From positions 1-64,000 of the forward strand of contig NZ_JAMZAW010000006.1 of NCBI RefSeq assembly GCF_024158745.1: a DNA stretch of 64,000 nucleotides, in the 5' to 3' direction. This document shows, in pieces, positions 33,313 through 43,889 of this stretch. Position 1 is the first letter of the stretch. Every line of letters starts with the position of its first letter. The notes beneath the pieces were generated by a model, which did not search any database, was not told the origin of the DNA, and saw only the letters and a list, made by a program, of their open reading frames with translations. This DNA is from Paenibacillus tyrphae (GTDB lineage: Bacteria; Bacillota; Bacilli; Paenibacillales; NBRC-103111). The translations under genes were made by a program, and so were the position numbers.

Positions 33313-34893
33313 ATGGAGGTCCACTTGCCGAAAAGCGTCTATTGGGGCTTGTTTTTGTTCATTTTCTCGCTGGAATTCGCCGCCGGCTACTATGTGAGCC
33401 ACGTCATCGGCTACGTGCATTCGGATGCGATGAGCCGGGTGGCTAACGCCTTCTATGTGCTCTATAGCCGTGACCCGCACCTTGCCGCCATCGGCTTCGT
33501 GTGGAACCCGCTGCCTAGCCTCGTCGAGCTGCTGTTTCTGCTGCCGTACCATTGGCTGCCGGAGCTTGCTTCGTCGGCGCTGGCCGGCGTGCTCATGAGC
33601 AGCGTGTTCGCCGGGATGACGGCAGTGCTGCTGGCGCGGGCGGCAGTCGATTTCGGGCTGTCGCGCACTTTCGCCGTGCTGCTGAGCCTGAGCTTCAGCT
33701 GCAACCCGTTCATGTTCCTGTTCGGCGCGAACGGACTTAGCGATGCGCCGTTTATTTTTTTCATCATGTATACGGTCATTCATCTGACGCATTGGATTTA
33801 CGGGCGGCGCGTCGGCAGTCTGATCAAAGTGAGCTTTGCGCTGGCGCTTGCTTTTTGGACCAGGTACGAAGCGGTGCCCCTGGGAGCGGCGGTCGCCCTG
33901 GCCATCATCCTGATCGTTCTGTGGATTCCGCCGACGGACCCTCGGGTCGATCTGCCGAAGCGGCAGTACGGAATGCTGTACAAGCTGTTCCATATCGAGG
34001 GGACATGGTCGATGGTTATGGCGCCGGTCGTCTTTTCCGGGCTGCTGTGGCTTTGGTTCAACTACAGCATCATGGGAGACGCGCTTTATTTCCTGCGTTC
34101 CGAATACTCGAACGTGGCTCAGGCGCAAGGGCTGGCGACTGAGCAGACTTTTGTGGACATAATGGGCAATCCGCTGCTCGGTCTGCTATTCGTGGCCAAG
34201 AAAACGGCCTATTATTCGCTTCCGCTAGCCGCCGTCGTACTGCTGCGGCTCTGGAACCGGCGCTGGTTCCTGTGGGACCTGCTGGTGCTGTTATTGCTGT
34301 TCGTCTCGATCATCGCGCTGCAGTTCCTCATGCTCATGAAAGGAACGTCTTACGGCTGGTTCCGTTACTTTATGTACGTGTTTCCGATCACCGTGGCCTG
34401 GCTGCCGTACGAGCTTGCCCGGGTGAAACGGTCCTTCGTCAATTACGGGATCGTGCTGGCGGGGATGCTGGGAGCCTGCGTCGTGCTCGGGTATGCCTGG
34501 ACGAACCCGCAGATTGCTCCGGACGAGAACAAGTATTTGCATGCGTCGCAGTATGCGGCTTCCCAGCAGGTGGAGAAGGAGATTGCCCGTTATTTGGATA
34601 CGGAGCTGAACGGCTACAACATTTTGATGGATTCGTATTCCGCTTATTCGGTCATTCTGAACAGCAGGCATCCCGACAAATTTTTGATTACCAGCGATTT
34701 CGAATTTACTCCTTCGCTGAAAGATCCGGTCGGCTGGGGCGTCGATTTTATTCTTACGGCGAAGCCGGACAAGAGCTCGGCGCTGAGTGCAGAGGAGCGG
34801 ACGTATAAAGATTTCTACGAGAAGGGCACGGAATGGACGGAGCTGTATAAGGAATTCGGGGGCAAATGGAGATTGTACAAGGTCATTCGTTAG
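33313..34893 (+). CDS. multi-spanning membrane protein, GT39/ArnT-like
   Basis: A 526-residue protein starting at ATG 33313 (GAGGTGG upstream), two bases after the preceding stop. It has an N-terminal membrane segment and about ten more, with an extracytoplasmic loop after the first (HVIGYVHSDAMSRVANAFY) in the position where Asp lies in mannosyltransferases of the dolichyl/undecaprenyl-phosphate sugar type. The C-terminal 150 residues are soluble. I infer a lipid-linked sugar transferase acting outside the membrane, fed by the GtrB-like enzyme next door. No close named family is claimed. Confidence 0.65.
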   Translation: MEVHLPKSVYWGLFLFIFSLEFAAGYYVSHVIGYVHSDAMSRVANAFYVLYSRDPHLAAIGFVWNPLPSLVELLFLLPYHWLPELASSALAGVLMSSVFAGMTAVLLARAAVDFGLSRTFAVLLSLSFSCNPFMFLFGANGLSDAPFIFFIMYTVIHLTHWIYGRRVGSLIKVSFALALAFWTRYEAVPLGAAVALAIILIVLWIPPTDPRVDLPKRQYGMLYKLFHIEGTWSMVMAPVVFSGLLWLWFNYSIMGDALYFLRSEYSNVAQAQGLATEQTFVDIMGNPLLGLLFVAKKTAYYSLPLAAVVLLRLWNRRWFLWDLLVLLLLFVSIIALQFLMLMKGTSYGWFRYFMYVFPITVAWLPYELARVKRSFVNYGIVLAGMLGACVVLGYAWTNPQIAPDENKYLHASQYAASQQVEKEIARYLDTELNGYNILMDSYSAYSVILNSRHPDKFLITSDFEFTPSLKDPVGWGVDFILTAKPDKSSALSAEERTYKDFYEKGTEWTELYKEFGGKWRLYKVIR

Positions 34894-34913
34894 CAAGAGG
34901 GAGGCGGGGAAAC

Positions 34914-35900
34914 GTGGAACGCGCGGAGCCCGAGATTACCGTCATTATACCGGTTTATAACGAGGAAATTCATATTTACCGCTCGCTGCAGCATATTGAA
35001 GAGGAACTGAAGCGGCTGACGGCCTCTTACGAGATCATCGTCATCGACGACGGTTCGCGGGACGCCACATGGGAGCAGCTGATTTTGTCCGGGCAACGTT
35101 CGCCCCGGCTGACCGCGCTGCGGCTGAGCCGCAATTTCGGCAAGGAGCTGGCGCTCTGCGCCGGGCTGGAGCATGCGTTGGGACGGGCGGTCATTATTAT
35201 GGACTCCGACCTGCAGCACCCGCCGGCGCTGCTCCCCGAGATGGTCCGGCTGTGGCGCGAGGAAGGCAAGGAGATCGTGGAATGCGTCAAGCAGGACCGG
35301 GGCAAGGAGTCGCTGGATAAGGCGGTCGGCTCCGCGCTGTTCTACAGCATCCTCAACCGGCTGTCCGGTTTCGATCTGCGCGGCGCGTCGGATTTCAAGC
35401 TGCTGGACCGGAAGGTCGTGCAGGCATGGCGGGAAATGCCGGAGCGGAATACATTTTTCCGCGGGATGACGGCCTGGCTCGGCTTCAACCGGGCGCAGAT
35501 TTCGTTCGAGGTGCCGGAGCGGGCGGACGGTCACAGCCAATGGAGCTTTCTCGGCCTCATGAAGCTGGCGGTGAATGCCGTGGTTGCATTTTCTTCCATT
35601 CCGCTGCGGTTTGTCAGTCTGTTCGGGATCGTGTTCCTGCTCGGCGCCGCCGTGCTCGGGGTCCAGACGCTGTATCAGAAAATCGTCGGCAATGCGGTGA
35701 CCGGCTTTACGACGGTCATCCTGCTGCTGCTCGTCATCGGCAGCGTCATTATGATTTCGCTCGGCATCATCGGCGAGTACATTGCCTCCATTTACAACGA
35801 AGTGAAGGGAAGGCCGCGGTACTTGGTCAGCCAGCGCATCTTCAGCGAAGCGTCCGCAGCGGCTGGCGAGGAAAGCCGCCGGATGGGCGAGGTTTCATGA
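34914..35900 (+). CDS. GtrB/DPM-type glycosyltransferase (GT2)
   Basis: A 328-residue enzyme that should transfer a sugar from a nucleotide donor to undecaprenyl phosphate. Motifs: VIIPVYNEE, VIDDGSRDATWE, LSRNFGKELALCAGLEHA, MDSDLQHPP, and ERADGHSQWS, with two membrane segments at the C terminus. I choose GTG 34914 because GGGAGGCGGGG lies in front of it; a start at 34866 would lie inside the previous gene. Its stop overlaps GtrA by ATGA. GtrB plus GtrA plus a membrane transferase is a classic three-part system for modifying a polymer outside the cell. Confidence 0.9.
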   Translation: MERAEPEITVIIPVYNEEIHIYRSLQHIEEELKRLTASYEIIVIDDGSRDATWEQLILSGQRSPRLTALRLSRNFGKELALCAGLEHALGRAVIIMDSDLQHPPALLPEMVRLWREEGKEIVECVKQDRGKESLDKAVGSALFYSILNRLSGFDLRGASDFKLLDRKVVQAWREMPERNTFFRGMTAWLGFNRAQISFEVPERADGHSQWSFLGLMKLAVNAVVAFSSIPLRFVSLFGIVFLLGAAVLGVQTLYQKIVGNAVTGFTTVILLLLVIGSVIMISLGIIGEYIASIYNEVKGRPRYLVSQRIFSEASAAAGEESRRMGEVS

Positions 35901-36286
35901 CGCTGCGGCTGCTCTTTCGGTACGGCATCGTCGGGCTGCTCGGAACGGCGCTTCATTTTGCGGCGCTGTTCGTGCTCGTCGAAGCGGCAAAGCTGCATCC
36001 GGTGCCGGCTTCGGCGCTCGGGTTCGTGCTTGTGCTGCTGGTATCGTACGCGCTGAACCGGCGCTGGACGTTTCAGGCTTCCGCATCGGGCTGGAAGCCG
36101 CTTGCCAAATATACGGTTGTGTCCGTCACCGGCCTGCTGCTCAACACCGGCCTCATGTATTTGGCCGTCGACCGGCTGCACTGGCACTATGCCGTCGGCC
36201 AATGTCTCGTTGTCGTTGCCGTGCCGCTATCGAACTTTTTGTTTAACTATTACTGGACGTTTCGCGAAAAAAGGTCCGGTGAATAA
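35897..36286 (+). CDS. GtrA family flippase-like membrane protein
   Basis: A 129-residue protein with four membrane segments and the family pattern RYGIVGLLGTALHFAALF, SYALNRRWTF and FNYYWTFRE at the end. GtrA proteins are thought to move undecaprenyl-phosphate-linked sugar across the membrane for a partner transferase. It starts at ATG 35897 within the stop of the GtrB-like gene, so the pair is translationally coupled. Last gene of the operon. Confidence 0.9.
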   Translation: MTLRLLFRYGIVGLLGTALHFAALFVLVEAAKLHPVPASALGFVLVLLVSYALNRRWTFQASASGWKPLAKYTVVSVTGLLLNTGLMYLAVDRLHWHYAVGQCLVVVAVPLSNFLFNYYWTFREKRSGE

Positions 36287-36303
36287 GAAGCCGCTGGGCG
36301 GCC

Positions 36304-36510
36304 TGAGCTTGTTTAGAAACCCGCTACGCGTATAAAATTCTCAGCATACGCCGGTGGGGTATATCCCTCCAGCCGCTCTTGAAACCCGCGAACTTGATTA
36401 GAATTAGCGGTATTTTCGCGGGTTTCAAAGGCGGACGTAAACTCTTACGGGATATACCCCACCTCTATTTTGTCTGAGATTTTTTACTTCCAGGGTTTCT
36501 CAACACTCTG
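36304..36510. repeat. GGTGGGGTAT inverted-repeat element, copy A
   Basis: Left end TGAGCTTGTTTAGAAA, then GGTGGGGTATATCCC at 36353-36367, an inner perfect hairpin GAAACCCGCGAA/TTCGCGGGTTTC, then GGGATATACCCCACC at 36459-36473 and a right end TTTCTCAACACTCTG. The ends are imperfect inverted repeats. GC-rich hairpin sequences (GCCGCTGGGCGGC and GCCGCCGAGCGGC) flank it on both sides. It fills the gap between the gtrA-like gene and the phosphoesterase gene. Confidence 0.6.
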
Positions 36511-36573
36511 CAGCCGCCGAGCGGCCTGCTCTTATTCATCGGACCTTAAAAAATATAGCCTGCCGGCTGCTGA

Positions 36574-37752
36574 TTACTTCTTCTGAGCTACCGGCACGTT
36601 AAACTGCGCTTCCGGAATCCACTGTTTCCGGTAAAAATCCCTGCCCTTGATCCGGACCCGGTCCGGATGCACCTCGACGTACAGCCCTTCGCTTTCTTCC
36701 TTGCCCTTCAGCTTTTCCGCTCCTTTGCCGTCACTCGTCCACGTTTCGGACACCGAGGCGGTGTTGACCATCGTAAAGCCGTCCCGCACCAGCGTATCCG
36801 GCTGATTCAGCTCCCAGTGCGAATGGCTGCTGAAGTAGATGACCTGCGGATACTGCGACAAGATCGCCTTCAGTTCCTCGTGCTGAATGACGGCCCGGTT
36901 ATTCGTGCAGCAAAAATGCGTTCCCGATACCGTAGCAGGCAGCGGTTGGTGCAGAAAGACGAAGACCGGCTTGTTCGTATGGGCGTCTTTTTTCAGTGTC
37001 TGCTTCAGCCATTCCAGCTGCTCGGGAGACAAATAAGCGTCCTCGGCATGAGCCTGGTCGGACTGCCGGTACCGCTCGGAGCCAAGGAAGATGAAGTGAT
37101 AGCCCTTGATGGTCTTCTCGTAGTAGACCTTGTTCTCTCCGGAGAACGTGAGGAACCGGGAAATCGACGCCTGCTCCGTTTCTCCATTCGGGAAGCCGTC
37201 CGGGTTCCAACGGGTACGGCTGCTGTACCAGGCTTTGTAAAATTCGTGGTTGCCGATATTGTACAAGACGCTCTCCGGATGCGGCGCGCTTTGCATGAGC
37301 TCCTTGAGCTTGGCGTAGTCCTCGGGCATGCCTTCGGTTAAATCCCCGTTGATCACGAGTGTATCGGCCGACGGATTGATTTCGTTCAGATCGCTCAATA
37401 CGCGAACCAGCTTCTCGTGCGACCCATCCTCCCACGATTGAACGTGGATATCGCTGATGACGGGAAAGGTCAGCACCGGACTTCCGTCCGCTTGGGGTTG
37501 ACCGCTTCCAGCGGCCGCGTCTTGCGGCGGCTTCGTTTGCGGAGCGGTGCCGGAGAGGGCCGTCTGCGGGGCCGGCGATACGGCTTCGCCGCCCAGGAGC
37601 GGGCCGGGTGCGGCGGAAGCTTGGCTTATGGCTTGTCCCATGCCGGTTGCCATCAGTTCGGAACCGATGGCAAAAGGAGCGGCTGCAGCGGTTGCAAGGG
37701 CGCCGGAGATCAAGGTGATGGACAGGACGGCGGTTTGCAGCATGTCTCGCAT
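36574..37752 (-). CDS. exported metallophosphoesterase
   Basis: A 392-residue protein with an N-terminal signal-like segment (LQTAVLSITLISGALATAAAA), a Pro/Ala/Gln-rich linker to residue 90, and a calcineurin-like phosphoesterase domain: DIHVQ, NGDLTEG, GNHE, and FSSHSHWE near the end, giving the metal ligands D, H, D, N, H and H. The final GHxH motif is written SHSH here, a mild variation. ATG 37752 is preceded by AAAAAGGAG. It should act outside the cytoplasmic membrane on a phosphomonoester or nucleotide. Neighbours do not suggest a substrate. Confidence 0.8.
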   Translation of the reverse strand: MRDMLQTAVLSITLISGALATAAAAPFAIGSELMATGMGQAISQASAAPGPLLGGEAVSPAPQTALSGTAPQTKPPQDAAAGSGQPQADGSPVLTFPVISDIHVQSWEDGSHEKLVRVLSDLNEINPSADTLVINGDLTEGMPEDYAKLKELMQSAPHPESVLYNIGNHEFYKAWYSSRTRWNPDGFPNGETEQASISRFLTFSGENKVYYEKTIKGYHFIFLGSERYRQSDQAHAEDAYLSPEQLEWLKQTLKKDAHTNKPVFVFLHQPLPATVSGTHFCCTNNRAVIQHEELKAILSQYPQVIYFSSHSHWELNQPDTLVRDGFTMVNTASVSETWTSDGKGAEKLKGKEESEGLYVEVHPDRVRIKGRDFYRKQWIPEAQFNVPVAQKK

Positions 37753-38228
37753 GAAATCACTCCTTTTTCTTAGTTGCGCTTTTTTCCCTTTCGGTCTTTT
37801 ATATACTTCGGCGTACGGCTCCTCTGTTTTGACCCATTACGGTAAACTTTTCTCCATCATGGCTATTATTGGCCCAAAGCCGCAAGATTGAAGACGAGTT
37901 CACTTTGGTAAAAGTTTCAGTGCACCCAATTTTCGGTCGGCCGTTCTCTGTTTCTTGTCGAGGGCTCCTTTTTAACATAACCAAAGTTTGTTAGTGGGCA
38001 GTCAAGCCGGCAATAATTGTTTGTGAAGCCGACGAGGGGCATTCACAAAATCTTCATTCGATGCGACGGTAATCGGCAGCTGGGGGGAAGGAAAGTTTGT
38101 AAGCGGGCCTTTCGAAAGAGTCTCAGGTCCGACTTCGTGTAAAGAAATCGCAAACGCCGTCTCCGACTTGAGCGGGAGGTCCCGGATCAAGGGCGTTTAC
38201 GCGTCCGTTTTTTCGTCGGGAATGATGC
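37753..38228. other. intergenic region between phosphoesterase and ilvB leader
   Basis: No convincing gene over about 475 bases. Near 38,150-38,215 there is AAACGCC paired with GGGCGTTT and then a run of T (GTCCGTTTTTT), which may be a terminator for a transcript coming from upstream. A 62-codon minus-strand frame at 38002-38190 has no ribosome binding site and is not called. Much of the rest is unstructured. Confidence 0.4.
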
Positions 38229-38257
38229 TTGACTAAAAAATCGATTCAGCATATAAT
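38229..38257 (+). promoter_or_regulatory. sigma-A promoter of the ilv-leu operon
   Basis: TTGACT at 38229-38234 and a perfect TATAAT at 38252-38257, 17 bases apart. It lies just upstream of the T-box leader. Confidence 0.85.
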
Positions 38258-38269
38258 ACAAAAAAACAC

Positions 38270-38666
38270 ATCAGATATATCGGCTATGAAGAGGACGAAG
38301 TTATAAGGGCTCTTATGTTCAGAGAGCAGCGGAGATGCTGAAACCAATGCCTTAACCCCTTATGTACGAGCTCACCTCGGAGCTGTTTTCCTGAAAGCTT
38401 TTGTCGCATAGCATCAGGCTTTACTGCTTGAAAGCGATAATGTTACTAGGGAAAATCGGATTGGCACACGTTACCGTGCTGAAGGTAAGAGACGCGAATT
38501 CACGAGTCGTCATCGTGCTAGCCGATGAGGATTGCTGCGGCGCGCATTACCTGCTAAGGTTATTTGCCGCGAGGCATCTAACAAATTCTGGGTGGTACCA
38601 CGGAAGATTAACCCCTTTCGTCCCGTCAGACGCACATGCTGCGTTTGGGGATGAGAGGGGTTTTTT
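38270..38666 (+). ncRNA. T-box riboswitch leader of ilvB, probably leucine-specific
   Basis: A leader of about 400 bases with the canonical T-box string GGGTGGTACCACGG near 38590-38603 and a terminator formed by ACCCCTTTCGTCCC at 38611-38624 and GGGGATGAGAGGGGT, followed by T6. In stem I the AGAGAGC...GCTGAAA motif is present, and CTC at 38371-38373 followed by A is the best specifier codon candidate, meaning tRNA-Leu. Uncharged tRNA binding would disrupt the terminator and switch on ilvB-ilvN-ilvC-leuA. The specifier call is the least certain part. Confidence 0.85.
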
Positions 38667-38704
38667 AGTCGTTTGTCGGATTATCTGAGAGGAGGCCAAT
38701 ATTC

Positions 38705-40447
38705 ATGATCGTCCAAACCACACAAAAGTCAAAGGAACAGCTTCGCGAAGAGCTGCTGCAGCCGGACGTCATTACCGGTTCGGAAATGCTGCTTCGCAGC
38801 CTGCTGCTGGAGGACGTGGATTGCGTCTTCGGTTATCCCGGCGGAGCGGTCTTATATATTTACGATGCCATGCACGGCAATCCGGATTTCAACCATTTGC
38901 TGACGCGGCATGAGCAAGGCGCGATTCACGCAGCCGACGGGTATGCCCGTTCGACCGGCAAGGTAGGCGTCTGTATCGCCACCTCGGGTCCGGGAGCAAC
39001 GAACCTCGTTACCGGAATTGCGACGGCTTACATGGATTCGGTGCCGCTCGTGGTCATCACGGGCAACGTCGCGACATCGGTCATCGGTACGGACGCTTTC
39101 CAAGAGGCGGACATTACCGGTATCACGATGCCGATTACGAAGCACAGCTACTTGGTGCGCGACGTGAAAGATTTGCCGCGCATTATCAAAGAAGCGTTCC
39201 ACATCGCTTCGACCGGCCGCAGAGGCCCGGTTCTGATCGATATTCCGAAGGACGTCTCGAACGATACGGCACCGTTCTATTATCCGGAGAAGGTGGACAT
39301 CCGCGGCTACAATCCGACGGTGCAGCCGAACAAGCTCCAAGTCGACAAGATGCTGGAGGCAATCGCCGAGAGCGAGCGTCCGGTGATCATCGCCGGAGGC
39401 GGCGTCGTCTATGCCGACGCGGCGGAGCAGCTGCTTGAGTTCGTGAACAAAACACGGATTCCGGTCGCCACGACGCTGCTTGGCTTGGGCGGCTTCCCGA
39501 GCGCGCATGAGCTGTGGCTCGGCATGCCGGGGATGCACGGAACGTACACCGCCAACAACGCGCTGCAAAACTGCGATCTGCTGATCGGCATCGGCGCCCG
39601 GTTCGACGACCGCGTCACGATGAAGGTGGACGGCTTTGCGCCGAAGGCGAAAAAAATCGTCCACATCGACGTGGACCCTGCGGAAATCGGCAAAATCGTC
39701 GAAACGGCGATCCCGGTCGTCGGCGATGTGAAGGCTGCGCTGCAGCTTGCCAACCTGAAGGCGAAGCCGTCCCGTTCCGAGAAATGGATCGAATGGGTAC
39801 AGGAGACGAAGCGGAATTTCCCGCTGCGTTACAAAGATTCCGATACGGAGCTGAAGCCGCAGTACGTTATCGAAATGATCCATGAGACGACCAAGGGCGA
39901 GGCAATTGTGACGACGGACGTCGGCCAGCATCAGATGTGGGCAGCGCAGTATTACAAATTCAATCATCCGCGTTCCTGGATCACCTCGGGCGGCCTCGGC
40001 ACGATGGGCTTCGGATTCCCGTCGGCGATCGGCGCACAGAAGGCGCACCCGGACCGGCTGGTCGTCTCGATCAACGGCGACGGCGGCATGCAGATGTGCT
40101 CTCAGGAGCTTGCGGTTTGCGCGATTCACCAAATTCCGGTCAAAATCGTCGTCATCAACAACCAGGTGCTTGGCATGGTGCGCCAGTGGCAGGAAATCAT
40201 TTACGACAACCGGTACAGCCACATCGACTTGGCCGGCAGCCCGGATTTCGTGAAGCTGGCGGAAGCTTACGGCGTGAAGGGTCTTCGTGCAACGAACAAA
40301 GACGAAGCACGCCGCGCTTGGCAGGAAGCGCTTGATACCCCGGGTCCTGTGCTCGTCGAATTCGTCGTCCGGAAGCACGAGAACGTGTTCCCGATGGTAA
40401 CGCAGGGCTCGACGATAGACCAAATGTTAATGGGGGATTCGGAATGA
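38705..40447 (+). CDS. ilvB: acetolactate synthase, large catalytic subunit
   Basis: A 580-residue thiamine-diphosphate enzyme making acetolactate from two pyruvates (first step to valine and leucine) or acetohydroxybutyrate for isoleucine. Motifs: [29 protein letters not shown] with the catalytic Glu, [13 protein letters not shown], and the TPP-binding [14 protein letters not shown]...NNQ near the C terminus. GAGAGGAGG precedes ATG 38705. It overlaps ilvN by ATGA, and the leader carries a T-box, so its expression responds to tRNA charging. Confidence 0.97.
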   Translation: MIVQTTQKSKEQLREELLQPDVITGSEMLLRSLLLEDVDCVFGYPGGAVLYIYDAMHGNPDFNHLLTRHEQGAIHAADGYARSTGKVGVCIATSGPGATNLVTGIATAYMDSVPLVVITGNVATSVIGTDAFQEADITGITMPITKHSYLVRDVKDLPRIIKEAFHIASTGRRGPVLIDIPKDVSNDTAPFYYPEKVDIRGYNPTVQPNKLQVDKMLEAIAESERPVIIAGGGVVYADAAEQLLEFVNKTRIPVATTLLGLGGFPSAHELWLGMPGMHGTYTANNALQNCDLLIGIGARFDDRVTMKVDGFAPKAKKIVHIDVDPAEIGKIVETAIPVVGDVKAALQLANLKAKPSRSEKWIEWVQETKRNFPLRYKDSDTELKPQYVIEMIHETTKGEAIVTTDVGQHQMWAAQYYKFNHPRSWITSGGLGTMGFGFPSAIGAQKAHPDRLVVSINGDGGMQMCSQELAVCAIHQIPVKIVVINNQVLGMVRQWQEIIYDNRYSHIDLAGSPDFVKLAEAYGVKGLRATNKDEARRAWQEALDTPGPVLVEFVVRKHENVFPMVTQGSTIDQMLMGDSE

Positions 40448-40932
40448 CACGCAAACACACCATATCCGTTCTAGTGAACAACCAGCCCGGTGTGCTGCAG
40501 CGCGTATCCGGCCTGTTCGGCCGCCGGGGCTTCAATATCGAGAGCATTACGGTGGGCGAGTCCGAGGAAAAAGGGCTCTCCCGCATGGTTATCGTCACGA
40601 CGGGAGACGACAAGACGCTGGAGCAGGTTTCCAAGCAGCTCTATAAGCTGATCGACGTGATCAAAGTCGTCGACCTGAGCGCCCATCCGATGGTGGCGCG
40701 CGAGCTGGCGCTAATCAAAGTAAACGCCGAACCAAGCATGCGGCCGGAAATTCTCGGCGTCGTCGAGACGTTCCGCGCGGCTATCGTCGATATCGGTCCG
40801 AGCTCGCTGATCGTGCAGGTGGTCGGGGATTCCGAGAAAATCGAAGCCATGACCGAGCTGCTCAAGCCTTACGGCATCAAGGAGCTGTCCCGTACCGGCG
40901 TAACGGCCATGATTCGCGGTATGAACAAATAA
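40444..40932 (+). CDS. ilvN: acetolactate synthase, small regulatory subunit
   Basis: A 162-residue ACT-domain protein: [20 protein letters not shown] and [13 protein letters not shown] form the N-terminal ACT fold, where valine binds and inhibits the holoenzyme; the C-terminal half has ALIKVNAEP and [21 protein letters not shown]. Translationally coupled to ilvB through ATGA at 40444. Confidence 0.97.
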   Translation: MTRKHTISVLVNNQPGVLQRVSGLFGRRGFNIESITVGESEEKGLSRMVIVTTGDDKTLEQVSKQLYKLIDVIKVVDLSAHPMVARELALIKVNAEPSMRPEILGVVETFRAAIVDIGPSSLIVQVVGDSEKIEAMTELLKPYGIKELSRTGVTAMIRGMNK

Positions 40933-40965
40933 TTCATTTTTCGTTTTACTACTAAACATGATGAT

Positions 40966-42082
<1,117 letters not shown>

Positions 42083-42241
42083 TTCGGCAGACGATTTCAA
42101 CGTATAACGGACAAGCAGCATAAGGTCGGCTTGAAGGCGGCGCAGGGAAATGGACAACAAGAGATCCGATCCCTGTCCGTTTCGGGTCGCACCTTTTTCT
42201 GCTTTAATGAAGTTACTTCCAAAGGAGGCCGGCCAAGACCC

Positions 42242-43789
42242 ATGAGAAAAATTTATATTTTCGATACGACGCTTCGTGACGGCGAACAGTCGCCGGGCGT
42301 CAACCTGAACATGCAGGAAAAAGTCGAGATTGCGCTGCAGCTTGAGAAGCTCGGCGTCGACCGGATGGAAGCCGGCTTCCCGGCAGCCTCGCCCGGAGAC
42401 TTGGCGGGCGTCAGCGCCGTAGCCCGCGCCGTAAAGAATGCCTCGGTTATCGCCCTGTCGCGTTCCCGCGAGCAGGATATCGAGGCGGCCCGCGAAGCGC
42501 TGAAGGATGCGCAGGATCCGTGTCTGCATTTGTTCCTCGCTACTTCGCCGATTCACCGCCAGCACAAGCTGCGGATGGAAAAGCACCAGGTGCTCGAAAC
42601 GGCGGAAGCGGCGATCCGTTACGCGAAGAAGTATTTCAGCAAAATCGAGTTTTCGCCGGAAGATGCCGGCCGCACCGAGCTCGATTTTCTGTGCGAAGTG
42701 ACGGAGATGGCGATCCGCGCCGGGGCGACGGTTGTGAACATCCCGGATACGGTCGGTTACCTGACGCCTTATGAATACGGCAACATTTTCAAGACGTTGA
42801 AAGAGAACGTGCCGGGCATCGAGAAAATTCAGCTCAGCGCGCACTGTCACGACGACTTGGGTATGGCGACGGCGAATGCGCTGGCGGCGATTTTGAACGG
42901 AGCGGACCAGATCGAAGGGACGATCAACGGCATCGGCGAGCGCGCGGGCAATACGTCGATTGAGGAAGTGGCGATGGCGCTTGAGACACGTCAGGAGTTT
43001 TTCCAAGCGAAGACGACGCTCACGCTGTCCGAGATTGCCCGTACGAGCCGCTTGGTCAGCAAGCTGACCGGTATGGTTGTGCCGGGCAACAAGGCGATTG
43101 TCGGCGCCAATGCGTTCGCGCACGAATCCGGTATCCATCAGGACGGCATGCTGAAGGAAAAGACGACGTACGAGATTATGTCGCCGGAGACGATCGGGCT
43201 CAAGGAAAGCAAGCTGGTGCTCGGCAAACACTCCGGACGTCATGCGTTCCGCGAGAAGCTGGTCGACCTCGGCTACAACCTCGACGAGGAGCATGTGAAT
43301 GCCGCGTTTGCCAAGTTCAAAGACTTGGCCGACAAGAAGAAGAACGTTACGGACGAAGACATTGTCGCACTGCTTGAAGAGAAGCTGATCGAGACGCCAG
43401 AAGTGTTCTCGCTTGAGACGATTCAAGTCTCGTACGGCAATCAATCGACCCCGACCGCTACCGTGCGGATCAAGCTGCTGGAAGGCGGTCACTTGGAAGA
43501 AGCGGCCGTCGGCAACGGCTCCGTCGATGCGATCTACAAAGCGATCGACAAGGCGACGAAGGAAGAAGTCGAGCTCGACGACTATTCGATCCAATCAGTT
43601 ACGCACGGCAAGGATGCGCTTGGCGAAGTGCACGTGGTGCTGAAGCAGGGCGATTACGCCGTGCTAGGCCGCGGCGTTAGCACGGACATCCTCGAAGCGA
43701 GCGCCCGCGCGTATGTGGACGCGATCAACCGCTTGATCGAGAAACGCAAAAGCCCGGCTCGCAGCCGCGATAACGTGACGTTGATTTAG
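42242..43789 (+). CDS. leuA: 2-isopropylmalate synthase
   Basis: A 515-residue enzyme that condenses 2-ketoisovalerate with acetyl-CoA as the first committed step of leucine synthesis. Motifs: [42 protein letters not shown] and HESGIHQDG, followed by the C-terminal leucine-binding regulatory domain from about residue 370. ATG 42242 has AAAGGAGG 13 bases upstream, slightly far, but homologues start here. The 160-base gap after ilvC shows short complementary strings (AACGGACA and TGTCCGTT). Confidence 0.97.
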   Translation: MRKIYIFDTTLRDGEQSPGVNLNMQEKVEIALQLEKLGVDRMEAGFPAASPGDLAGVSAVARAVKNASVIALSRSREQDIEAAREALKDAQDPCLHLFLATSPIHRQHKLRMEKHQVLETAEAAIRYAKKYFSKIEFSPEDAGRTELDFLCEVTEMAIRAGATVVNIPDTVGYLTPYEYGNIFKTLKENVPGIEKIQLSAHCHDDLGMATANALAAILNGADQIEGTINGIGERAGNTSIEEVAMALETRQEFFQAKTTLTLSEIARTSRLVSKLTGMVVPGNKAIVGANAFAHESGIHQDGMLKEKTTYEIMSPETIGLKESKLVLGKHSGRHAFREKLVDLGYNLDEEHVNAAFAKFKDLADKKKNVTDEDIVALLEEKLIETPEVFSLETIQVSYGNQSTPTATVRIKLLEGGHLEEAAVGNGSVDAIYKAIDKATKEEVELDDYSIQSVTHGKDALGEVHVVLKQGDYAVLGRGVSTDILEASARAYVDAINRLIEKRKSPARSRDNVTLI

Positions 43790-43817
43790 CGTTTTCTACA
43801 GGCTTAGGAAGTGAAAT

Positions 43818-43858
43818 AGGCGATAGCACCCCGGAATACCGGGGAATGCTATCGCCTA
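43818..43858 (+). terminator. terminator after leuA
   Basis: AGGCGATAGCA at 43818-43828 pairs with TGCTATCGCCT at 43848-43858, with a second CCCCGG/CCGGGG hairpin inside. A short T-rich stretch follows. It may end transcription of both leuA and the convergent aminotransferase gene. Confidence 0.8.
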
Positions 43859-43889
43859 TATTTATTTATCGGTATTTACTTTCGTTCGC

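Noticed and set aside
38002..38190. 62-codon minus-strand frame upstream of the ilv promoter
   Set aside because: No ribosome binding site; the region also contains a terminator-like repeat. It may be a gene remnant, but the evidence is too weak.
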